From NCBI GenBank assembly GCA_903929065.1, contig CAIYTJ010000396.1, forward strand, positions 1 to 11,181: DNA of 11,181 nucleotides, given 5' to 3'. The notes beneath the pieces were generated by a model. It saw only the letters and a program-made list of their open reading frames with translations, ran no database searches and had not been told where the DNA came from. Shown piece after piece: positions 1 through 5,205 of this stretch. This DNA is from an uncultured Bacteroidales bacterium. Lineage in GTDB: Bacteria > Bacteroidota > Bacteroidia > Bacteroidales > Paludibacteraceae. Both the position numbers and the translations under genes were made by a program. The first letter of the stretch is position 1. The number at the start of each line of letters is the position of its first letter.

Positions 1-542
1 GATAGCATCGCCGAAAGTTTCATGGCACATAATACTTCATCTGTTGGCACTGGGAATGAAAAGAAAAAACCACAACCTTTTATATTGGTCATTACCGGTT
101 TGTAAGCAATCTGTTGATCTTGTGTTTCTACTTTTATCAAAAAGCGCTCATCCCTATGTCCGGTAAGGTTTAGTTCAAAAAGCAATTCCGGAAAATGGAT
201 ATTCCGTCTAAATGCTTTTAATTTGTCATTTTCCTTATCCCTAACCTCAACACGCATTCCACTACGTTGTAAGAATTGTAAAATGGAATCTGTCATTCCC
301 ATAAATTCCTCTTTCGTCAAGTCCTTACAATCAAAGTCCAAATCTTCAGAAAAACGATCGATACCTTTTACCAATCTAAGATTAGTACCACCAATAAACG
401 TGATTTTCCGTACAAAGTGCGTTGTGGACAAAAAATCAAGAATCATTAATTGAAGATATTCTTTCAGTATGTGTTTTTGAAAAATTGCGTTCTCTCTCAT
501 TTCAAGAGGGAAATAATTTTTGATAAGATCCAGTTGTATCAT
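1..542 (-). CDS. AbiEii-type nucleotidyltransferase toxin of a type IV toxin-antitoxin pair (3' end cut off by window edge)
   Basis: Reading leftwards from an ATG at 542-540 gives 180 uninterrupted codons that run off the window. Residues 51-71 carry the nucleotidyltransferase signature of the AbiEii/AbiGii family: GGTNLRL followed by RFSEDLDFD, with the putative metal-binding Asp67 and Asp69. Near the visible end AMKLSAML matches the next conserved block, around the family's conserved Lys. AbiEii proteins are NTP-binding nucleotidyltransferase toxins; members have been reported to modify tRNA, and AbiE systems were first described in phage abortive infection. The ATG overlaps the stop of the upstream antitoxin gene (TAATG), so the pair is one translationally coupled operon. 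Families of this kind usually have about 270-310 residues, so roughly a third is missing here. The family call is firm; whether the toxin is active cannot be judged without the C-terminal part. Confidence 0.9.
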   Translation of the reverse strand, partial: MIQLDLIKNYFPLEMRENAIFQKHILKEYLQLMILDFLSTTHFVRKITFIGGTNLRLVKGIDRFSEDLDFDCKDLTKEEFMGMTDSILQFLQRSGMRVEVRDKENDKLKAFRRNIHFPELLFELNLTGHRDERFLIKVETQDQQIAYKPVMTNIKGCGFFFSFPVPTDEVLCAMKLSAML

Positions 543-1156
543 TATTTATAGATGCTAGTTAATAATTTTATTCTTTTCTCAAGTGTTTTATTTTTGAACT
601 GTATTATGTAGGTCTGCATTAACTCCCAATTGAATTCATCGAGCATGAAATCATCGTCTAAACGTAGTTCTTCTAACTCATTTGAAGTATTATAAAAGGG
701 ATAGAGATAGAGTAAGTCAAGAATGGCCTTCTCAGGTTTAGCAAGTTGCAACGTACGTCCATCAGTGAGTGGTTTCAGGTCATAACCGAACATCAATTCC
801 TCACTTACACTTTTGTAAGAAAATTCTCCAATAGAATTACTGAAATTGGCTGTTTTAAGTGATGTTACACTCGTTATCTGAACCACAGCTTCCGGTATCA
901 TTCCATAAAAAGCCAGTGCTGTATGAAGGCTGACATACGAAGGCCGATAGATTCGATTGGCAAAATACAAACTAAAATCAGGTTTGCTTATATATTCGGG
1001 GAAAGTATAAATGCCCTGACGCAACCGAACCAACAATCCACGCTTAATCCATTGTGAAAAATTATTTCTATCGAAATTGGGTTGCCAAGCATAAACCTGA
1101 TTACTACTAAAACAGGCCAAATCAAACATCTTATTCTTAAATTCCAGGTAATTCAT
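542..1156 (-). CDS. AbiEi-type antitoxin / autoregulator of the type IV toxin-antitoxin pair
   Basis: A 204-residue protein directly upstream of, and overlapping, the AbiEii-type toxin gene. The first ~55 residues look like the AbiEi winged-helix domain: a stretch around residues 30-52 (QWIKRGLLVRLRQGIYTF) is the typical recognition-helix and wing segment of this family. Residues ~65-200 would be the C-terminal antitoxin domain, with the common pattern YRPSYVSLHTALAFYGMIPE and a later LAKPEKAILDLLYLYP. In known AbiE pairs the protein both counters the toxin and represses its own promoter by binding inverted repeats. A matching inverted repeat lies across the -7 box upstream (1171-1200). The ATG at 1156 follows the predicted transcription start by about 22 bases and has no Shine-Dalgarno, which is normal in Bacteroidota. 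Family inferred from sequence pattern plus gene order. Confidence 0.87.
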   Translation of the reverse strand: MNYLEFKNKMFDLACFSSNQVYAWQPNFDRNNFSQWIKRGLLVRLRQGIYTFPEYISKPDFSLYFANRIYRPSYVSLHTALAFYGMIPEAVVQITSVTSLKTANFSNSIGEFSYKSVSEELMFGYDLKPLTDGRTLQLAKPEKAILDLLYLYPFYNTSNELEELRLDDDFMLDEFNWELMQTYIIQFKNKTLEKRIKLLTSIYK

Positions 1157-1170
1157 GATTCATTTCATTT

Positions 1171-1200
1171 CTATTACGCAGCAAATATACTGCATTACAG
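1171..1200. promoter_or_regulatory. Candidate AbiEi operator: inverted repeat centred on the -7 box
   Basis: The arms CTATTACGCAG (1171-1181) and CTGCATTACAG (1190-1200) are inverted copies matching at 8 of 11 positions, with GCAG/CTGC exact. The 8-base gap between them is precisely the -7 hexamer region CAAATATA (TATATTTG on the minus strand). AbiEi antitoxins are known to bind inverted repeats in their own promoter, so this placement fits autorepression; binding is inferred. Confidence 0.5.
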
Positions 1201-1212
1201 AAATAAAACAAA
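1182..1212 (-). promoter_or_regulatory. Bacteroidota-type promoter of the abiE pair
   Basis: On the minus strand TTTG (1212-1209), a 19-base spacer and TATATTTG (1189-1182) match the Bacteroidota sigma factor consensus of TTTG, 19-21 bases, TAnnTTTG. Transcription would start near 1178, giving a leader of about 22 bases before the antitoxin ATG. Confidence 0.75.
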
Positions 1213-1296
1213 ATATATTTATAAATATTATCGATTTTATTAAATAAGGTCATTTGACTAAACAAACTTCAGACTATTTAAGATGCTGGATTTTCT

Positions 1297-1536
1297 GTGA
1301 AAAATCTGGTAAAATATTTTTTTCAATTTTACAAGAAAATTGAGTACAAAGATCTAAACCGGAATTACTTCACACAGGTCATTGAGTACCGCTTAGAAAA
1401 TCACCCATTTACAATAGCATGGTGGGGGATAATGCTACTAAGAGGGAAGGCAGAGGTGAAGGCCGGAGGTTATTTCAATATCTCTCCGACCCAATCTATT
1501 ATTGAATGGAATGAGAATTGTTGTTTGCTTGACTAA
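1297..1536 (+). CDS. Doubtful small ORF, 79 codons, unrecognised
   Basis: This frame opens with GTG (no ATG in frame) just after an in-frame stop at 1279-1281, and has neither a recognisable promoter nor a ribosome binding site. The product is basic and aromatic at its start (MKNLVKYFFQFYKKIEYK) and ends in IIEWNENCCLLD; I recognise no family in it. Its stop codon overlaps that of the recombinase remnant on the other strand. It lies between the abiE promoter and the tRNA, so it may be a scrap of a lost island gene, a genuine small accessory gene, or chance. No other gene was seen in 1213-1532. Confidence 0.2.
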   Translation: MKNLVKYFFQFYKKIEYKDLNRNYFTQVIEYRLENHPFTIAWWGIMLLRGKAEVKAGGYFNISPTQSIIEWNENCCLLD

Positions 1537-1650
1537 AGTAGAACTTCGTTGATTTCAAAGGTCTTGTCAGTATCTAAACTTCCCAAGTAATGTTCGGTTA
1601 TCACCGAGTTAGAATGTAACAGCATTTCCGATTGAGCCCCAAAACCTGGC
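1533..1650 (-). pseudogene. C-terminal remnant of a tyrosine recombinase (integrase)
   Basis: A minus-strand frame ending in TAG at 1535-1533 reads SEMLLHSNSVITEHYLGSLD followed by TDKTFEINEVLL. This follows the C-terminal pattern of Bacteroidota phage/transposon integrases (GH-S---TT--YL-SLD----D-AN--L). The conserved His (codon 1616-1614) and the Tyr in the position of the nucleophile (codon 1589-1587) have the usual nine-residue spacing; the Gly of the usual GH pair is replaced by Leu. Upstream the frame has no start and runs into the tRNA terminator, and the Arg boxes and N-terminal domains are absent, so only some 40 codons survive. Its position beside a tRNA suggests decay of an element integrated there. 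Assigned by pattern, not by alignment. Confidence 0.6.
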
Positions 1651-1657
1651 GTAAACG

Positions 1658-1692
1658 AAAAAACACCTACACAACTGAATGTGTAAGTGTTT
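1658..1692 (-). terminator. Rho-independent terminator of the tRNA gene
   Basis: On the minus strand AACACTTACACA (1691-1680), a six-base loop, and TGTGTAGGTGTT (1673-1662) form a 12-bp stem with one G-T pair, followed by a run of Ts. It begins about 12 bases past the tRNA 3' end. Confidence 0.85.
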
Positions 1693-1704
1693 CATTTCCA
1701 AGGG

Positions 1705-1779
1705 TGGGCCCAACTGGGCTTGAACCAGTGACCCCCTGATTATGAGTCAGGTGCTACTAACCAACTGAGCTATAGGCCC
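1705..1779 (-). tRNA. tRNA with CAT anticodon, probably tRNA-Ile2 (lysidine-modified) rather than elongator Met
   Basis: A full cloverleaf can be drawn: acceptor GGGCCTA/TGGGCCC (one G-T), anticodon stem CCTGA/TCAGG with loop CTCATAA (anticodon at 1744-1742), variable loop GGGTC, T-arm ACTGG-TTCAAGC-CCAGT, discriminator A. The gene continues with CCC rather than an encoded CCA. Pairs 4-69 and 5-68 are both C-G, a known determinant for TilS, which converts the wobble C to lysidine so the tRNA reads AUA; this favours Ile2, but CAU tRNAs are hard to tell apart by eye. The D-arm reads GCTC-AGTTGGTTAG-T-AGC: compared with the usual GAGC strand there is one extra T, so the gene is 75 bases without CCA and the fourth D-stem pair is bulged or lost. 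Confidence 0.93.
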
Positions 1780-1815
1780 GGTTTCCGTCCGGATTTCTCC
1801 TTTTGAAAGCGATTG

Positions 1816-1845
1816 CAAAAGTAATCAAATTTGCATTACTGCAAA
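1816..1845 (-). promoter_or_regulatory. Likely promoter of the tRNA gene
   Basis: On the minus strand TTTG (1845-1842), 18 bases, then TACTTTTG (1823-1816). The predicted start near 1812 leaves a 33-base 5' leader for RNase P to remove. The spacer is one base shorter than the usual 19-21. Confidence 0.5.
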
Positions 1846-1880
1846 AATTATCAGCCGGTTTTTTTAATTCTGTTTTCAAA

Positions 1881-1916
1881 TTTCTGCCTGTAATCCACAC
1901 AAAAAGTATATTTTTG
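1881..1916 (+). promoter_or_regulatory. Likely promoter of the peptide transporter gene
   Basis: TATTTTTG at 1909-1916 fits TAnnTTTG. An imperfect -33 box, TTTCTG (1881-1886), lies upstream with a 20-base gap to an overlapping TATATTTTTG. Start expected near 1920, 37 bases before the ATG. It diverges from the tRNA promoter. Confidence 0.45.
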
Positions 1917-1956
1917 CAGACTTTATGTAAGAATCAATCCTCAATTTTTAAAATTT

Positions 1957-3504
1957 ATGCCAACAAACGAACCAAAACAAGGTCATCCGAAAGGTCTGTA
2001 CTTTGTATTTGCCACCGCCATGTCAGAGCGATTCAGCTATTATGGAATGCGTGCCATTTTCACACTTTATCTTATCAAAGCGTTATTGATGGATAAACAA
2101 TTAGCATCAACCATCTATGGGAATTATACCGGACTGGTTTATCTCACTCCGCTCATTGGCGGTTATGTGGCCGACCGGTATTTAGGAATGCGAAAATCCA
2201 TTCTTTGGGGTGCCATCCTGATGATTATCGGGCAATTATTTATGTTCAGCAGTGCGCTTTATTTTCAAAGTGGTGATATTTCCCGATGGTTTATGTACAC
2301 GGGATTGGCAGCTTTAATATTTGGAAATGGATTTTTCAAACCGAATATTACCACCATGGTTGGAAGTTTATATGAAAAAGGCGATAAACGGCTCGATTCG
2401 GCCTATACCATTTTTTATATGGGCGTAAATGTCGGAGCCTTTATTGCGCCGTTGCTTTGCGGATTCTTTGGTGACACCGGCAATCCGGCTGATTTCAAAT
2501 TCGGTTTTCTGACGGCTGCAATTGGAATGTTTCTTAGTTTAATTTTATTTGTGGGTTGGAAAAGTAAGTTTCTAATCGGACCTGCAGGTGAACAGTTAGG
2601 AATTGAAGCTGCCGGAAAAATGGATATTCATAAATCTGAAAAAGAAGTTTCACCTGCAAACAGTTCAAAACAAAACATTACAGCATTTCTGGCCTGGATA
2701 GTGGGTGGTCTGGCGCTATTCGGATTGTTTCATTACGCATTAAATTTCGACCTAATCGGTGCAGTTATTTTCTCCATTTGCATTATTATTCCGGCTTATG
2801 TTATTTCTGACAAATCACTGACTAAAATTGAGCGTCAACGTATTTGGGTAATTTATATTATCGCATTTTTTGTGATTTTCTTTTGGTCGGCATTCGAGCA
2901 GGCAGGTGCATCCCTGACTTATTTTGCCGATGAACAAACTAATCGGGAAATCTTTGGTTGGAAAATGCCGGCCAGTTATTTCCAATCGTTTAATCCGGTT
3001 TTTATCGTGTTAATGGGATTGGTTTTCTCCAATTTGTGGATTTGGCTGGGTAAACGAAACATGGATCCGGCTTCACCTGTGAAACAATCGATGGGTTTAT
3101 TTTTCCTTGCGCTGGGTTATCTGGTTATTGCTTTTGGAGTGAAAAATGTAGCTCCCGGAGTGAAAGTAAGCATTCTCTGGCTTACCGGTTTATATTTTAT
3201 CCACACCATGGGTGAATTAATGTTGTCCCCAATAGGTTTATCGATGGTAAACAAACTCGCGCCGTTACGTTTTGCATCTTTATTGATGGGCGTTTGGTAC
3301 ATGTCGATGGCAACTGCCAACAAATTTGCCGGTATGCTCAGCGGTTTGTATCCCGAAGTGGGAAAACCAAAATTCATTTTTGGCATTCAAATCGTCTCAC
3401 TGTACGATTTCTTTATGCTTTTTGTGGTTATTGCCGGAGTGGCTTCGGTGATTCTTTTCGGGCTTTCGAAATGGCTGCAAAAGCTGATGAATGGAGTGAA
3501 ATAA
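1957..3504 (+). CDS. Proton-coupled oligopeptide transporter, POT/PTR2 family (MFS)
   Basis: A 515-residue, strongly hydrophobic inner-membrane protein expected to import di- and tripeptides with protons. Family marks in order: SERFSYYGMRA (residues 23-33, TM1), MFS motif A GGYVADRYLG (68-77), FFKPN with Lys128, the PTR2 signature FYMGVNVG (153-160), FEQAGASL in a mid-protein helix, and GELMLSPIGLSMV near the end with its conserved Glu. Length and the two extra mid-protein helices fit bacterial 14-helix POT members. The ATG at 1957 suits the family N-terminus (HPKGLYFVF). Odd: in ExxER of TM1, a motif tied to proton coupling, the first Glu is Ala21 and the usual Trp is Ser23, while Glu24 and Arg25 remain. 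It is transcribed alone and faces the phosphodiesterase gene. Confidence 0.93.
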   Translation: MPTNEPKQGHPKGLYFVFATAMSERFSYYGMRAIFTLYLIKALLMDKQLASTIYGNYTGLVYLTPLIGGYVADRYLGMRKSILWGAILMIIGQLFMFSSALYFQSGDISRWFMYTGLAALIFGNGFFKPNITTMVGSLYEKGDKRLDSAYTIFYMGVNVGAFIAPLLCGFFGDTGNPADFKFGFLTAAIGMFLSLILFVGWKSKFLIGPAGEQLGIEAAGKMDIHKSEKEVSPANSSKQNITAFLAWIVGGLALFGLFHYALNFDLIGAVIFSICIIIPAYVISDKSLTKIERQRIWVIYIIAFFVIFFWSAFEQAGASLTYFADEQTNREIFGWKMPASYFQSFNPVFIVLMGLVFSNLWIWLGKRNMDPASPVKQSMGLFFLALGYLVIAFGVKNVAPGVKVSILWLTGLYFIHTMGELMLSPIGLSMVNKLAPLRFASLLMGVWYMSMATANKFAGMLSGLYPEVGKPKFIFGIQIVSLYDFFMLFVVIAGVASVILFGLSKWLQKLMNGVK

Positions 3505-3510
3505 TAAAAT

Positions 3511-3613
3511 AACCACTAAGGCACTAAGGACACATAGAAGCACTAAAATTTTAAACCGATTTTTTTGAAATTTAGTCTTTGTGTAGCTTTGTGATCTTAG
3601 TACCTTAGTGGTA
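3511..3613. repeat. Imperfect palindromic intergenic element built from ACTAAGG units
   Basis: ACCACTAAGGCACTAAG (3512-3528) and CTTAGTACCTTAGTGGT (3596-3612) are inverted copies matching at 16 of 17 bases. The symmetry continues weakly inwards (CACATAG against CTTTGTG, CACTAAAATTT against AAATTTAGT). The left arm itself is a degenerate tandem of CACTAAG-like units. It fills nearly the whole gap between two convergent genes, so it may act as a bidirectional terminator. Similar CACTAAGG-type palindromes are, from memory, frequent between Bacteroidota genes; that it is a dispersed family is inference. Confidence 0.75.
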
Positions 3614-3619
3614 ACTATC

Positions 3620-4132
3620 TTAAATTGAATTTTTCACTTCTTTCGGTTTTAATTCAATCACTTCCAGATTTTGAATTTTCTCACCGTCAATTTCTATCCG
3701 GATTAATGTCTGGACTTTATGTAGCCCGTATTTTCCGGCTGCACCCGGATTAATATGAAGCAAGTCAAGCGATCGGTCATTTTGTACTTTCAAAATGTGT
3801 GAATGCCCGCAAACAAAAAGCTTGGGCGGTTGCTGAAAAATGGCAGGACGAACCAACGCATCATATTTTCCGGGATAGCCGCCAATATGAGTCAACCACA
3901 CTTTCACCCCTTCGCACAAAAAACGGTTGTGCTGTGGAAACATGGAACGAATTTCATATCCGTCAATATTTCCCCACACGCCCCGAAGCGGTTTGAAGGC
4001 TGTTAGTTTATTCACCACTTCCAACGAACCCCAGTCGCCACAATGCCACACTTCGTCGCAATTGGCAAAATGTTCCAGAATGCGGTCGTCCAGCATTCCG
4101 TGAGTATCAGAAAGTATACCGATTCGGGTCAT
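3620..4132 (-). CDS. YfcE/MJ0936-type metallophosphodiesterase
   Basis: A 170-residue single-domain calcineurin-like phosphoesterase, expected in the cytosol with two metal ions. All metal-site motifs are present in order: SDTHG (Asp9, His11), HCGD (Asp33), GNID (Asn55), TH (His82) and CGHSH (His110, His112). Length and the NPGAAGKYG block after the last motif are typical of this family, whose characterised members cleave simple phosphodiesters in vitro and whose natural substrates are mostly unknown. The ATG at 4132 begins the family's usual MTRIGILSDTHG. It is convergent with the peptide transporter and divergent from the LytM-domain gene, so it appears to be transcribed alone. No pathway can be read from its neighbours. 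Confidence 0.92.
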   Translation of the reverse strand: MTRIGILSDTHGMLDDRILEHFANCDEVWHCGDWGSLEVVNKLTAFKPLRGVWGNIDGYEIRSMFPQHNRFLCEGVKVWLTHIGGYPGKYDALVRPAIFQQPPKLFVCGHSHILKVQNDRSLDLLHINPGAAGKYGLHKVQTLIRIEIDGEKIQNLEVIELKPKEVKNSI

Positions 4133-4162
4133 TTGTTCGTTATTTTATGTTCATTTTCCATG

Positions 4163-4170
4163 CAAAAGTA
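4163..4170 (-). promoter_or_regulatory. Possible -7 box for the phosphodiesterase gene
   Basis: On the minus strand TACTTTTG (4170-4163) fits TAnnTTTG and would start transcription near 4159, 27 bases before the ATG. No good TTTG lies 19-21 bases upstream, so the call rests on one box. Confidence 0.4.
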
Positions 4171-4253
4171 ATAAAATTCAACAATAATACTTGGAAATAA
4201 AAGAACCGACAGACTCAAAAGGACTTATTTCCTGTTTCTGAAGAAAACCGTAT

Positions 4254-4284
4254 TTTGTTTATATTTTGAATTTCGCTACTTTTG
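4254..4284 (+). promoter_or_regulatory. Consensus Bacteroidota promoter of the lytM-dxr-methyltransferase-rseP operon
   Basis: TTTG (4254-4257), a 19-base spacer and TACTTTTG (4277-4284) match the consensus exactly. Transcription should start near 4288. This excludes the upstream TTG at 4282 as a start codon of the next gene, since it lies inside the -7 box, and supports the ATG at 4303. Confidence 0.75.
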
Positions 4285-4302
4285 TACGCATTTCAGCCCA
4301 CT

Positions 4303-5169
4303 ATGAAAAAGAAAACCAATAGATTCAAACCGTTTATACAGAAAATCCGATTTAAATATCGTGTTTCGGTTTTAAACGAAAACACCCTGGAAGAATCATG
4401 GCACATCCGGTTGTCACGTTTCAGTGTGTTTATGTTTGTTTCCACTTTTTTTCTGGCTACTTTCATTTTGCTTACCGTTTTGATTTTTACCACGCCCATT
4501 GCCCGTTATTTGCCCGGTTATGGCGAAACAGGTAATCGTTCGAGCATTATCGCCGAATCTATGCGAACCGATTCGTTGGTACAACAAGTTGATTTACAAG
4601 AAGGTTATATTGATATTATTAAAGGAATCATCAACGGCAAAATGAAACCTGATTCAATCGCATCGCTTGATTCTATTGCATTGAAACAACGTGCTAAGAT
4701 TTTAATGGAAAAATCGAAGCGGGAAAAAGATTTCGTTGACAAGTATGAAAAAGAAGAAAAATATAACCTGGCAAGCATCGATACAAAACCAACCGAAAAT
4801 ACGTACGTTTTCTTCCGTCCGACCCGGGGTGTTATTTCTTCGTCTTTCGATATGTCTGAGGGACAATTCGGCATTTATTTGATCACTTCACCCAACGAAA
4901 GTGTGGTTAGTGTGTTGGGTGGAACGGTTGTCTACGCAGCATTTACGTTTGATTTTGGGTATGTAATTCAGGTTCAGCACGAAAACAACTATCTTTCAAT
5001 ATATAAAAATAACACGCGGCTGATGAAAAATGTGGGTGATGAAGTGAAAGCCGGAGAGTGTATTGCCATAACCGGCGATGCTTCGGGTAAAAAAGCCGGT
5101 TCACAGTTTTATTTTGAACTCTGGAAACAAGGAAAACCGATTAATCCGGAGGAAGTTATTATATTTTGA
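4303..5169 (+). CDS. Membrane-anchored LytM/M23-domain protein lacking the zinc ligands (probably non-catalytic)
   Basis: 288 residues from the ATG at 4303, chosen because the promoter's -7 box covers the earlier TTG. A basic N-terminus (1-38) precedes one transmembrane helix (about 39-63), then a charged, partly coiled-coil-like stretch (about 90-155), then a LytM fold (about 170-288) that would lie in the periplasm. The fold is recognisable from RPTRGVISSSF, SVLGGTVVYA, NVGDEVKAGECIAITG and FELWKQGKPINPEE. In active M23 peptidases zinc is held by HxxxD and HxH; here these positions are Gln188/Tyr192 and Gln268/Tyr270. It therefore probably binds or regulates rather than cuts peptidoglycan, as EnvC and NlpD activate amidases in other bacteria. 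It is first in an operon, 36 bases before dxr. Confidence 0.85.
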   Translation: MKKKTNRFKPFIQKIRFKYRVSVLNENTLEESWHIRLSRFSVFMFVSTFFLATFILLTVLIFTTPIARYLPGYGETGNRSSIIAESMRTDSLVQQVDLQEGYIDIIKGIINGKMKPDSIASLDSIALKQRAKILMEKSKREKDFVDKYEKEEKYNLASIDTKPTENTYVFFRPTRGVISSSFDMSEGQFGIYLITSPNESVVSVLGGTVVYAAFTFDFGYVIQVQHENNYLSIYKNNTRLMKNVGDEVKAGECIAITGDASGKKAGSQFYFELWKQGKPINPEEVIIF

Positions 5170-5178
5170 CCCCTACAT

Positions 5179-5190
5179 CCCCTAAAGGGG
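5179..5190. repeat. Short palindrome CCCC-TAAA-GGGG between two operon genes
   Basis: CCCC (5179-5182) and GGGG (5187-5190) flank TAAA in the 36-base gap before dxr, and the longer context ends in GGGGACTTTG. The G/C-rich motif stands out in AT-rich DNA. Similar CCCCTAAAGGGGA sequences are, from memory, a common intergenic motif in Bacteroidota. No T-run follows, so it is not an ordinary terminator. Confidence 0.5.
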
Positions 5191-5205
5191 ACTTTGAAAT
5201 TTTTC

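Noticed and set aside
223..453. 76-codon plus-strand open frame
   Set aside because: It is antisense to the clear AbiEii-type toxin frame and shows no family pattern of its own.
1803..2096. 97-codon plus-strand frame
   Set aside because: It runs through the tRNA and transporter promoters and overlaps the transporter in another frame; the protein has no family pattern.
3511..3613. CRISPR-like repeat array
   Set aside because: The repeat units are short, degenerate and inverted, with no regular spacers.
3799..4006. Two plus-strand frames of 65-67 codons
   Set aside because: Both are antisense shadows of the phosphodiesterase gene, whose metal-site motifs are complete.
4282..4302. TTG start seven codons upstream for the LytM-domain gene
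   Set aside because: The TTG is part of the -7 box of a consensus promoter, so it would lie upstream of the transcript.
5194..5205. TTG start four codons upstream for dxr
   Set aside because: The ATG at 5206 gives the usual distance to the GSTGSIG loop and is the stronger start codon.
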